Positions 16,972 to 27,643 of a DNA stretch of 64,000 bases are shown here, in pieces. A program made the position numbers and the translations under genes. The stretch is taken from NCBI GenBank assembly GCA_041399205.1, contig JAWKTK010000005.1:248001-312000 (forward strand). Reading direction: 5' to 3'. The notes beneath the pieces are model-generated. The model made no database searches, was not told where the DNA came from, and saw nothing but the letters and a program-made list of their open reading frames with translations. The DNA comes from JAGQOZ01 sp041399205. GTDB lineage: Bacteria; Planctomycetota; Planctomycetia; Pirellulales; Pirellulaceae. Positions within the stretch are counted from its first letter, which is position 1, and every line of letters starts with the position of its first letter.

Positions 16972-19900
16972 TCAGTCTGGATCTGCCTGCAGCTGGCGAA
17001 TTCGCTCCGTAACCGCAGCTTTTTCTGCCGAATTGGCAATCCGCAACGCCGTCTGCAGGGTTAACAACGCGGCCAACCGATCACCGTGGGCCAACTGGGC
17101 CGTCGCCAACGTATCCAGCACGGTGACCGATCGATGGTTGGTCAGCTTGGCTGCTCGTCGAGCCAATTCCACGGCTTCTGCTGCCAAGAGCTTGTCATTC
17201 GCTCCCGCCAGCTTCCACGCCAAATTGTTCAGTACGGCAATGTTGTCGGCATCTTGAACCAACGCCAGCCGGTACATGGCAATCGCTTCCGCATCGTGTT
17301 TGGCTTGACCAAGCGAACTCGCTAACTTCGCACACAACGAAACATAATTTGGCTGCGAAGCGAACTGGTTCGAATTACGCTTCAGATAGTTTGCCGTGTC
17401 CAACCATTCACGACGCTGAAACATTTCAATGGCCAATGTCAGCGGCGGTGAGGACGAATGCGGCCGATACCACCAGCCGGAAAACGGCAGCGCCGCGTCG
17501 TACAGTTCCTTGCCGGTCAGCGTGCGTCGATCCAAATGTTGCTGCAGCGTTGCGATATCAATCGGGCCTCGATAAATGGCCGCCAACGTACCGTCTTCAT
17601 TCAGCAGAAAACTGGTCGGAACGGCCAGCGGGCGTATTTGCGAAAAGAGAGTATCATCCAAGAATTGCAGGCGGTGGAGCGTGGCCGCCGAAGCAGTGCC
17701 GAATTCCAGCCGATCGGCTAACGGTTGCTGGATGGCACGCATCGCCGCTTGCACGCTGTCCGCATCGTCGGTTGTCAAATCGTCAGTCGCCAACGCGATG
17801 ATTTTCAACTTGTGCTGAGCAAGGCGGTCAGCGTGGCGGTGAAGATCGACAAGCTCCGTGCGGCAGGGGATGCACCACGTTGCCCACAGATTGATTAGAG
17901 TCGGACCGGCGTGCGCTGGATGGTTTACGGACACGGTTTCTCCGGCGGCCGACGTGTAGGGCAATTCGGGAACAGGTAGTCGACTGGTCAATAGAATGGC
18001 GGCTTTGTCGGACGTAATGCTGTCCGACGTTCGATCGCGCGTCGGTTTGCGTTCGACCGTTCGCGTCGCCTTGTGGTGCAGTTCGATCGCTTTTGCGATT
18101 CCTGCGGCGGGAGAATCAGATTCGACGATTTCGTATAAATGTCCCGTACGAAGTCCTTCCAACTGTTGCGTTCGCCCCGAAGGCCACAAGATGGTCCCCG
18201 AAAATACACCTTCGGCTTCATGTGTGCCGAAATGTAACGTCTTAGTAGACTGAGACAAAAATCCTTCGCCGGCGCGAACCGTCCGAACCAATTTGCGTGA
18301 CGTGTGTGTGCTGGGCAAACCGGAACGAGACGAATTTGGCGATGCCTGCAAGATCACTCGCGCACCCACCGCATCTCGATTGCTGTACCTACCCATCAAG
18401 CGAATCAGAATTGCGTGCTTTGAAGTATTCGATTGGTTCTCCAAGTATCGAACGCGAGGCCCGGTGCGGTTCATCAGCCACGCGTCCAAATCACCGTCGG
18501 CATCCCAATCCGTTAACGCCACGCAGCGACCGTCGTCGGCAAAATCGAAACCACTAATCGCGCTGATATTGGCGAAGTGACCGTGATGCGTGGCTGCGCC
18601 GTTGGATTGCGGCCCCACGTTCAGGAACGCGCAGTTGCGTTCGTGACCGCTGAGCGATCCACCGCGATTGATCATGTCGTCCAGCTTCCGCAATTGGTCT
18701 CGGTAAGTTAACACGGACTGCGTTTTCTGCTGGAATTCCGATTCGGCCAAGGGTGAATGCGACACGACCTGCCGCCAAAACAGACTTCACAAATCGTCGG
18801 CCACTTCGCCCGTGATGTAACCGTTGGTGGCCAGCAGATCCAACCAGCCATCGTTGTTGATATCAGCAAAGTTGTAGCGCCCTAACCCCAGCGACCCATG
18901 GCCACGTTTGCGTCGGCGGCGACTTCGTGAAAACGTTGCCCTTGGTAGCTCATGAGAAGTGAATTTCCGGCGGCCAGTTTTTGAAACGCCGCTTTTTGTT
19001 GCGAAGTCGCTTCGGGCCGAAACGCAGGTTGAGTGGCAATGCGATTGCCGGCCGAAGAAAACATGTTGGCCACGTAGATATCTTCCCAGCCGTCTTGATC
19101 ATAATCCCCGGCCGACGCCGACATGCCAAACGCACCTGGCGGAAGCCCCAGGACATTGCTGACTTCCGTAAAGTGACTGGTTTGATTCGAACGGTCGTGT
19201 CGAAACAGAGAATCCGGGCCAAAATCATTGGCCACGTACAGATCAGCATCGCCGTCCTGGTCAAAGTCCAACCAGATAGCCGAATAACTAAAGCGATGGT
19301 TGTTTTCGTCTAGGCCAACTGCCTTGGTGGCGTCCGCAAACTGGCCTCGTCCGGTATTCTGCAACAAAACATTACGGCCTCCGTTTTTGGCATCAAAGTA
19401 CGGAACGGGAACCGGCAATGCACCTCGATCTGCAGACGTATCAAAATATGCGGTGACATAGACGTCCAGAAAACGATCCTTGTTAAAGTCGGCAGCGGCC
19501 AACGAATAGGCATCGGCAATTTCCGGGATCGCTTGAACCAATTCAAACGTGGCTTGTTTCGTATTGTGGAACACCAAAACGGCATCTCGAGTGGTCACGA
19601 TGACGTCTTGATCGGCGTCGTTGTCTAAATCGACAAACAGCGCGGCGTGCGAATTATCCAAGACGTCCAAACCCGATTCGGCCGAAACGTCTTTCAGCGT
19701 TCCGTCCGCTTGCTGTAAGAACAATCGGTTGGGCAAACCACCCGGTTGCAGCACATACACGTCATCACGTTGATCGCCGTTCACATCCGCCACGGCAATG
19801 CCGTTCTGCGCGGGATTGTACATGCCATGATGCTGTTCAATGCGTCGCAGCCAATACGGTTGACCATTTACCAGCTGGGAAGTCGTCGACACGGCGTCTT

Positions 19901-20588
19901 GGAACAGCACAGGCGTCCGATCCAGAAACAGCGTGTTGCTTGAATTTCTGGAACTGATTTCAAGTGTCAATTCGTGGATTGATTGGATCATGGGTAGGGC
20001 GTCGTTCGAACCAATTTGCCAACCGACTTGCCAAGTCATGTTCTGTTCGACGTGATCTGCGGACGAATGGCGGATCAGCGTCGCTAGGATTCGAGTGGTC
20101 GCGGTGTCGCCTTTTATTTCGACGGAAACGACTTTGAATTTAGCTTGAGTAAACGAATCGTCGCGTAACTGGCGTAAGAATTCGATGAACGATGCTGCAT
20201 CTGGTTGTTTTGCGGGCGAAGCAGGACGACGAACCGCGAGACCCGCGTTATCAAAGACCGACGCCATTTGGCTGCGGTCAAACGAGCGAATACTTGGTTG
20301 CGACACGGCGATGTCTGGCGGGCGAGTGTCGGGAGCGTTCGAATGGATCAAGAACGCGCTGATTTCAGCTAATTGGGCTTCGACCTGCCGAGTAAACGCT
20401 TCCGTGTGCCACCCATCCGAGGCTGGATTATCCAGATGGTGGACGTCCAGCGCGGGCGATTGAGCGAGGCCGGTCGTCCAAAACCAGAGACAGAAAAAAA
20501 CGGTGATTCGCCGCAATGTTCTTCGCCTCGTGATGCGTCTGCCAAGAGGCAGAAGGATTGTGGTGCGGAAGCGATTAAATAGTCGCAT
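16972..20588 (-). CDS. FG-GAP/UnbV protein with thioredoxin-like and TPR domains; candidate selenoprotein; one frameshift
   Basis: A gene of about 1200 codons seen as two frames. From 20588: N-terminal hydrophobic export segment, a helical domain to about residue 240, then FG-GAP blades (VADVNGDQRDDVYV, DLDNDADQDVIV, DFDQDGDADLYVAND). Near 18885 one base is missing; after it the sequence continues NFADINNDGWLDLLATNGY, then an in-frame TGA at 18787-18789 in the context DDL-TGA-SLFWRQVV. Beyond it follow the UnbV domain (about 18200-18600), a TlpA-like thioredoxin fold with WATWCIPCRTE, and C-terminal TPR-like helices to a TGA stop at 16972. The TGA aligns with Cys in DHCSHFW and DYCTTYW of the two paralogues here, and a SECIS-like hairpin follows it. 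If the TGA is not Sec, the gene has two lesions and is a pseudogene. Confidence 0.75.
18759..18789 (-). promoter_or_regulatory. Candidate selenocysteine codon and bacterial SECIS element
   Basis: On the minus strand UGA (18789-18787) is followed by an 11-nt spacer (AGTCTGTTTTG) and the 17-nt element GCGGCAGGTCGTGTCGC (18775-18759). The latter folds as a 6-bp stem (GCGGCA/TGTCGC, one G-U pair) with loop GGTCG. E. coli fdhF has an 11-nt spacer, a 17-nt hairpin and a GGUC loop preceded by GCA. The bulged U of the E. coli stem is absent here. No sel genes are in the window, so decoding capacity cannot be judged. Confidence 0.6.
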
Positions 20589-20675
20589 TCCAGGAAAAAG
20601 AGCATTATAATCCGGCGGTCGTGGGGAGTGTTAATTGATAGACCCTGGTTGATGATTTCTTGGAGGAAGGAAAAC

Positions 20676-22283
20676 ATGAGGCGAATGTTGAGTGCCACGT
20701 TGTTGGCAACTTGGTTGATGGCGCCATCGATTTTGTGCGGCGCCGAATTTGTGTTGAATGGCGACTTTGAATCGAACGCAGAAGACTTCACGGTCTGGCC
20801 GGGGTATCGGCAAGACGGCGAACCCGGGAACAATCCGGCCGAAATAGACAATTGGATTGGCGGTTCGGGCATTAACCCGGTCAATTTGCAGGCCAACCCA
20901 AACGAAATCACCGGTTGGATTGGGAACAGTGGACGAGGCATCAATCCGATTTCTTCGCCACATGACGTTCCGGCTCCCTTCCGCGACAACGGTGACAACG
21001 AAACCGCCGTGGCGTTTATTCAAAACGCCGGTTCGCTGGCTCAAACGGTTGCTGGTTTGACAGTGGGCACTGAATACATCTTGTCCGTCGATTACAATTC
21101 GCGAAATTGCTGTGATTCTGACGGGGATGGATTGAACGGCGTGCCACTGGCAGAACTCTTGATTGATGGCGATACCATTTCTGACTTCCCTGATCCGGAC
21201 TTGCTGCCGGATGGACTGATCTATCCCGTGGGCGACTTCAACCCCTGGTACCATTCGGAGATTCCGTTTACGGCGACCAGCACCGAAACGACGATCGAGT
21301 TTATCTCTAGCTTTGGTGATGGTGATAACGACTTCACGTTCCTGCTGGACAACATTTCGGTCATTCCGGCCGCTGGTGGAGATGACTTGGTGGTCAATGG
21401 CGACTTTGAAGCCGATGCCGATGCGTTTCCAGTCTGGCCAGGTTACGTTGGCGGTGGACAGCAAGACCCCAAGCCGTTCAACAATAACGGCAACAACACG
21501 TCCGCGATTGCCTTCCTGCAAGGTACGGCGTCCATAGAACAAGAAGTTGCAGGCCTGGAGGCAGGACAGACTTACACGTTTTCCATGGAGTATAACGCTC
21601 GCAACTGTTGCGGTGATTTCCCGATTGCCGAAATCTATCTCGACGGCGAATTGCTGGAAGACTTCAATGACGGAGACGGCTTTGTCGAACCGGTAGGTGG
21701 CGAAGAGCCTTGGCACTACTACGAAACGGCCTTCACGGCGACCGGCAGTACGACCTCCATCTTAATCTCTGCGTTTCCAGCGGCCGGTGGCGACGCCACC
21801 TTTATCATTGACAATATCAGCCTTCGTTCAGACACACTGCTGGGCGACTTGAATGGCAATGGTCAATTCGATGCAGAAGATATTGACATTCTCAGCGGTG
21901 CCGTCTTGGCAGGCGTAGCGCCTCCGGGATTCGACATGAACGCCGATGGCAATGTGGACGAATCAGACCGCAGTACGTGGGTCAGCGACATTGTTAACAC
22001 GTACTTTGGTGATTCGAATTTGGACGGTGAATTCAACAGCGCGGACTTTGTAGCCGTTTTTACGGCGGGCAAATTCGAAACGCAACAGGAAGCCACTTGG
22101 GGCGAAGGAGACTGGAACGGTGACGGCTTCTTCGACAGCTCCGACTTCGTGGTCGCCTTTACGGACGGCGGCTTTGAGATTGGTCCTCGCGAAGGCGTCT
22201 CGGCCGTGCCCGAACCCACTTCGTTCGCTTTGCTAACGATGGGCCTGTTCGGACTATTGGCCGTAGGACGTCGTCGCCGCTAA
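20676..22283 (+). CDS. PEP-CTERM protein with duplicated beta-domain and dockerin-like repeats
   Basis: About 535 residues. The ATG at 20676 is chosen because GGAGGAAGGA lies directly before it and a signal peptide follows (MLSATLLATWLMAPSILCGA). The mature part has two copies of a carbohydrate-binding-like jelly-roll domain, each starting with VNGDFE or LNGDFE and containing SRNCC or ARNCC. These are followed by a dockerin/EF-hand-like region (DLNGNGQFDAEDIDIL, DMNADGNVDESDRSTW, DSNLDGEFNSADFVAVF, DWNGDGFFDSSDFVVAF) and the PEP-CTERM tail VPEPTSFALL to GRRRR. The tail from NTYFGD onward is nearly the same in the genes at 43680 and 47313. It is divergent from the UnbV gene and probably surface-located. 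A terminator follows. Confidence 0.88.
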   Translation: MRRMLSATLLATWLMAPSILCGAEFVLNGDFESNAEDFTVWPGYRQDGEPGNNPAEIDNWIGGSGINPVNLQANPNEITGWIGNSGRGINPISSPHDVPAPFRDNGDNETAVAFIQNAGSLAQTVAGLTVGTEYILSVDYNSRNCCDSDGDGLNGVPLAELLIDGDTISDFPDPDLLPDGLIYPVGDFNPWYHSEIPFTATSTETTIEFISSFGDGDNDFTFLLDNISVIPAAGGDDLVVNGDFEADADAFPVWPGYVGGGQQDPKPFNNNGNNTSAIAFLQGTASIEQEVAGLEAGQTYTFSMEYNARNCCGDFPIAEIYLDGELLEDFNDGDGFVEPVGGEEPWHYYETAFTATGSTTSILISAFPAAGGDATFIIDNISLRSDTLLGDLNGNGQFDAEDIDILSGAVLAGVAPPGFDMNADGNVDESDRSTWVSDIVNTYFGDSNLDGEFNSADFVAVFTAGKFETQQEATWGEGDWNGDGFFDSSDFVVAFTDGGFEIGPREGVSAVPEPTSFALLTMGLFGLLAVGRRRR

Positions 22284-22314
22284 GCAGTTGTCCAACGAAA
22301 GCAGTCTGCCTGGA

Positions 22315-22350
22315 TGCCGGTTCGGTCCACATTGCCGAACCGGCACTTTT
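22315..22350 (+). terminator. Rho-independent terminator after the PEP-CTERM gene
   Basis: An 11-bp perfect stem, TGCCGGTTCGG (22315-22325) and CCGAACCGGCA (22335-22345), has a 9-base loop and is followed by CTTTT. It lies 32 bases after the stop at 22283. Confidence 0.85.
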
Positions 22351-22468
22351 CCATTGACACTTACCCCAACCTAAGACATCCGAGCACTTCCGAATGGAAT
22401 CACTCCCTGATTTGATGGGGTTTGCCGGGTTTCTCTCGGCTATCTGAATCGCCATAGGAGATCAAGGG

Positions 22469-22497
22469 TTGTCAGTGCTAGACTATTAAGCTAGACA
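22469..22497 (+). promoter_or_regulatory. Possible promoter of the exonuclease/ATPase pair
   Basis: TTGTCA at 22469-22474 and TAGACA at 22492-22497 are separated by 17 bases, about 95 bases before the ATG at 22594. The -10 box is imperfect. The rest of the 22284-22593 gap, apart from the terminator, shows nothing I can support. Confidence 0.4.
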
Positions 22498-22593
22498 CAG
22501 CGCTAACTGCATTGCTGTAAGCAAGCTGAAGGACCAGAATTTGCTCGGCGCGCTGCGTCGCAACCAAACGCTATATTTGGGCAAGGAGGTGCC

Positions 22594-23834
22594 ATGTCCG
22601 GACAGGCCATTCGATTTATTCATACCAGCGATTTTCATCTGGAGCGACCCGTCGGCGGGATCGCCGAAGTTCCATCACATTTGCGCGAGGCGTTTGTTGA
22701 AGCACCTTACTTAGCGGCGGAACGCGTATTTGACAGTGCCATCAAGGAAAAGGTGGACTTCGTCATTTTGGCGGGCGACATCTTAGACGTCGAATTGGCG
22801 GGGCCTCGAGCGGTTGATTTTCTGGTCACGCAATTTAATCGACTGAAAGAAAATAAGATCCGTGTCTACTGGGCAGGTGGCAAAGTGGATGACCCCGAAC
22901 TGTGGCCGGCCGAAATTCGTTTGCCCAAAAACGTGCATGTCTTTAGCACTAGTAGTCCGCAAGAGATCGAATTCAAGCGGAATGGTCGAACCGTGTTGAC
23001 GCTGGTTGGCCAGAGTCATCTGGATGGCTGACCGACTCGCCCGTCTGACTTTCGCACTGTCACATCGGACGCGGCGAAGATTGCCGTTAGCTATGGGCCG
23101 GTGCATGCCGATGAACTTCGGACCAGTCGCTTCGACTATTGGCGCTGGGTGGTCGGCATGATCACAAGGTGGTTTATGAAGAAGTTTCCGCAGCGTGCTA
23201 TTCCGGCAACCCGCAAGGGCTTTCCCCTTTGGAGACCGGATTGCACGGCGGTCTGTTGGTATCCGTGGAACACGGCCGCGTTCGGACTCGGCAATTAGAC
23301 CACGACGTACTTCGTTGGCACAATGAACGCATTGAATTGCCTGCCGATGCAAATCGTGCGGACCTGGAAAAGATCATCCAAGAGCGTTTAGCCAAGATCG
23401 TCCGCACTACCACCGATCAGAAAACGCTGGTGCGCTGGACCGTCATCTCCAACGGCCAACTGGGCTACGACTTGCGAAACACCGATCTGGCGCGAACCAT
23501 GTTATCCTCCATCCAGGCCAAGCAAGCATCAGGCCCCACGGTCGAATCGATCCAACTGGATTCGGAATTCAATGCGACGGATTCGGAACTGGCCCACGAA
23601 GACACCATTCTGGGCGATTTCCTGCGGACCATACAAGAACTGGAAGACCATCCGGATCGTGATCTCGATTTGGCAAAATACTTACCTTCGTCCACCATGA
23701 AATCTCAACTCGCTTCCGCCGTGAATGTTTTGTCCAAGTCGGACCGCAAACGCATCCTGAAACAAGCGGTGGCCTTAGGATACGACTTGCTACGAGGAGC
23801 ACAAGATGGAGCAACGGAAGCGATTCGTAAGTAG
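22594..23834 (+). pseudogene. SbcD/YhaO-like metallophosphoesterase (DNA exonuclease family), disrupted
   Basis: The N-terminus has calcineurin-type motifs: HTSDFHLERP (metal site I), VILAGDILD (site II), then a third motif region YGPVHADE and, near 23130, YWALGGRHDHK (the GxH site of Mre11/SbcD nucleases). An in-frame TGA at 23029-23031 (LDG-TGA-PTRPSDF) and a missing G near 23129 break the frame. With both repaired, the protein is about 413 residues and ends at 23834. The start has a perfect AAGGAGGTG four bases or so upstream. It is followed 90 bases later by the YhaN-like ATPase. By analogy with YhaO/YhaN and SbcD/SbcC the two form a DNA-end-processing complex. Whether the lesions are real or sequence errors cannot be settled here. 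Confidence 0.75.
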
Positions 23835-23924
23835 CATCATGTCTGGCCGCCTTGTCCCCAAATCGCACGCCCTTTGCAATCATCGATGGATGCTCGCGTC
23901 GCTTTCGACCGAGGAGTAGTTGCT

Positions 23925-26900
23925 GTGAAAATCACCGATCTGCAAGTCACCAGCTTTGGCCATTGGAATGGCCTGCAACTCCGAGATTTATCGGACGGCG
24001 TGAACGTTATTTACGGACCCAACGAAGCCGGTAAATCGACCTTGCTGCAGTTTATCCGCGCGGTCTTGTATGGCTTTTCCCCCGAACGTCACAAGCGTTT
24101 TGTTCCACCCGTTTACGATGGCAAAGTTGGCGGCGAAGTGTCCGTACAATCGTCCATGGGCCGCTACCGGATTCATCGTCATTTGCCCGAACCAGGGCGG
24201 CTGGCTGATCATGATCGAGCGGAATTGATGATCCAAGCCACCAACGGCACCAAAGCAGGCAGACACCTACTGGCCAACATTTTGTCCGGCGTGGACGAAG
24301 CCATCTTCCACAACGTCTTTGCCGTCGGACTGACGGAAATGCAGCAACTGGGAACACTCAGTGACACGGCTGCGTCACAACAATTGTACGGCTTGGCCAT
24401 GGGGACCGATCGCGTATCACTAATGGAAGTGACGCAATCGCTGGAACAAGATCGGCTGCAATTGATTGCCAGCGATGATCGTGACTGTGGCGTTGTCCAG
24501 TTTTTGCGCCAGAAAGAACGCCTGATCCGAGAAATCCAAGCGACCCAGCAAGACAACCAACGCTGGGGCAGCTTGATGAAAGAGCATAAAGATATTGACA
24601 AAGAAATTGCCGAGTTGGAAGCTCAGAAAGTTCAATTCGCGCAAGAAGGCGATATCCGAGAAATTGTGGCGCAACTTCGTTCGAAGTGGAATTCATGCCA
24701 AGAAATTCACGATCAACTGCAGGCGTTTGGAACCGTGACGCCGATTTCCTCGGAATGGATGAAACGCATCAAGCAGACGAACCAGGAAATCAAAGACAAG
24801 CGAAATCAATGGTCCAAAATCAAGCAGCAACGCGCCGAACTAAAGTCCCAAGCCGACGCGTTGCCAGCGCCCAGTGACACCAGTCGCTTTGCGGCAGAAA
24901 TCGAACTTTTGGTTCGACGCAAAGGCCAATTCAAAACGCTTCGTCATGACATTGAACGCCTAGCCAAACAGTCCGAAGAAGCCGAATTCGAGATTCAAGC
25001 AGAAATGGAGCGATTGGGCGTCAAGTCATCGTATAGCTACGATCGCATGCCCGTCATCACGGATGACATGGTGGTGTCACTCCGCGGTCCAGCCAGAGAA
25101 TGCAAGGACGCCAAGGAGCTGATTGAAGAATGTGAGCGCAACGCTAAGCAGTACCAGGAAGAAGCAGAAAAACATCAGCGAAATATGCAAATTGCCACCA
25201 GTCGGTTTGGCGATCAAGATCTGACCAAAATCCTGCTTTCGCTGCAAACGCAGACAGACCACTTGGAAGCCAAGCTCAACCTGGAAAATCAACAAGCCAA
25301 GCTCAAGCGGACCGAGAAATCGCTGCGTGAAGAACTGTTTACATGGCAAGAACGGATGGTGTTGCCTTGGCGAGTGCTGATGTTTTTGGGCCTGATTTTT
25401 GCCGCAGGCGTCGTGGTTTCACTGATTGGCCTAACGGGCAATTATCTATCGCTATCGGATGACAAGCGTTGGATGATGGGCATCATTGGAATGGCCATTA
25501 GCGCGTTTGCCATCATTATGAAAAATGTATCCCAGTTTGGTGCCGCGCGAGGTGCCGATGCTTGCGAAGATGAATTGGAATCTTTGGACAAGAAGTTGTC
25601 TCTATTGCACCGCGATGCCGAGGAACTGGACAAACATATTCCGGACGAACCGGAACCGTTGACCACTCGGTTGGAAGCCAAAGAAGCCGCGATCGACGAA
25701 TTGCAAGAATTCCTGCCCCTGGAAAATCAACGCAGACAGGCGCTCGAACGGTCGGAAGACGCATTACGACAAAAGGAATTTGCGACGCGTCAGTTGCAAG
25801 ACGCGCGTCAACTTTGGCGCAATTCGCTCGTCTCGCTGGGCTTGCCCGAATCCCTTACGCCGTCGCAGTTCGCCAAACTGACCGAACAGACCGGCAAGAT
25901 GGGACATTTGCGAGAACGCATCTTACGAGCTCGACATGACCTGGATCAAAAACAACAGGAACTCCGCTTGGCCGAACAGCGTATCGATTCGCTAATGGCC
26001 GGCCTAAGCTTGATTCCGATTCGGAAGACCTGGATGCGCAGGTCATTCAGCTGGAAAAAGCGGTTCGTAAATTTGCCAGCGATGCAGAGAAACGCGAAGG
26101 CTTGTTTCGTAAATGGCGTGAATTGGGACGAGAGCAAGAGCGACTGGCTCGCGTGGGCGAACAACTTCAAGAACGTCGTCGCCAGTTTCTGCAGCGCTGC
26201 AACGCTGTGGATGACGTGGAACTACGATCGATGTGGAAACGCCAATCGGAAAGTCAGCAGCTAGGGCGTCGGCGAGATCAATTGGCGGAAGAAATCGCCC
26301 GCATCATGGGAGGCAGCTATTCGCCCAAACACGTGCTGCGTCAGTTGGACGAAGGCGGCTTTGAGCGCAGACTGGCCAAGTTGGAAAGTACGCATCAAGA
26401 CGTGACAGGCCGATTGACACAGTTATACGAACGGCGAGGTGAAGTGTCGCAGGCCATCAAGTCGTTGTCGGCAAATCGCGATTCGGCGGTGAAACGCTTG
26501 GAGCTCGCAGAAGTGGAACAGCGTCTGGAAGAAGGCATTGATCGCTGGCGAACGTTGGCGGTTACCAGCCGAGTCTTAGACTTGATTCGACAAAATTACG
26601 AAAGTGATCGACAGCCCGAAACGCTGGCCGAAGCGTCGGACTACCTACGACGACTCACTCGCAATCGCTACAACCGCATCTGGACTCCGTTTGGCGAATC
26701 GGCGTTGTGCGTGGACGATGAACACGGAAAATCATTGCCCATTGAAGTTCTCAGCCGAGGCACTCGCGAACAACTGTTCTTGAGTCTGCGTTTGGCGCTG
26801 GCCAGTAGTTATAGCCGCCGCGGTTCTCGGTTGCCGTTAATCTTGGACGATGTGTTTGTGAATTTTGATCGCGAACGAGCGCTCGCTGCCGTCGAGACGA

Positions 26901-27604
26901 TTCGTGATTTTGCCGCCGCTGGAAACCAAGTACTAGTTTTCACTTGCCACGAACACATTGAAGCGGCGTTCCGTGAATTCGGCGTGGATGTAAGAGAACT
27001 TCCCAAAGCCGCCGATGTGGCTCGAGGAATCGAAACGTCTCCCAAGCGGCGTTACCGTGATTCGGAACCGTTAACTCCGGTGTCACCCACTCCTGAACCG
27101 CCTCCTGTATTCGAACCTCCGCTTCCAGAACCTGCCGTTCCGTTGGCTCAGTTAGCGGAACCGGAACCGGTCGCTCGCCCTCGAGTTTTCGAGCCGGAAA
27201 CGCCAGCCGCATCAACAGCGACGACGCATGTTTACGTCCAGCCGCTGCGTGAACCGGAACGAAGTCCCACGTATGTCACGCCGCCGCCCGTAGTTGCTCC
27301 GCCGGAACCGGTTCGAAGCGTGGACGAAGATGAAGACGATTTCTTGGTGCCGCCGCGCCGCTTGCCACCGGACGCTTCGTCCACCAGCGATTACTACGTC
27401 GATCCGCGAACCGGGCACGCAAATCCGAATCGCACGAATGGGAATGGGAATGGGAATGGCAACGGCCGTTCGAACGGAACTTCTCGGGATTCTCGCTACC
27501 AATATGACACCCAACATTACGCCTCCGTTCGACGACCTCGCCCGCCCTACGACGAAGAATTCGTCGAAGTCGAAGTGGACGACGATATCGATTACGATAG
27601 GTAA
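23925..27604 (+). CDS. YhaN/SbcC-like SMC-type ATPase with membrane segment and disordered tail, one frameshift
   Basis: About 1226 codons when one missing G near 26012 is restored (LSLDSDSEDLDAQV continuing the coiled coil). The GTG at 23925 is the likely start: GAGGAG lies eight bases upstream and KITDLQVTSFGHWNG is the family's first strand. Walker A is GPNEAGKSTLLQF; the ABC signature is LSRGTREQLFLSLRLAL; Walker B is LPLILDDVFVNFD, with the D-loop and H-loop (VFTCHEH) after it. Two long coiled coils flank a hydrophobic pair of helices (about 25360-25520), as in B. subtilis YhaN. Beyond residue about 1040 there is an unusual proline-rich and then Asn-Gly-rich tail, ending in an acidic stretch. 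Partner of the upstream nuclease. Confidence 0.82.
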
Positions 27605-27643
27605 CGTTTTCCAGTCGTTACCTGCGTATGAGATCGTGGTGCC

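Noticed and set aside
20631..21716. A 361-codon antisense frame under the PEP-CTERM gene
   Set aside because: It is the shadow of a strongly supported gene on the plus strand and has no domain of its own.
23029..23031. In-frame TGA in the SbcD-like gene as a second selenocysteine codon
   Set aside because: No hairpin with a GGU loop follows, the residue is not a Cys position in any homologue I can align here, and the same gene has a nearby indel. A nonsense change or sequence error is more likely.
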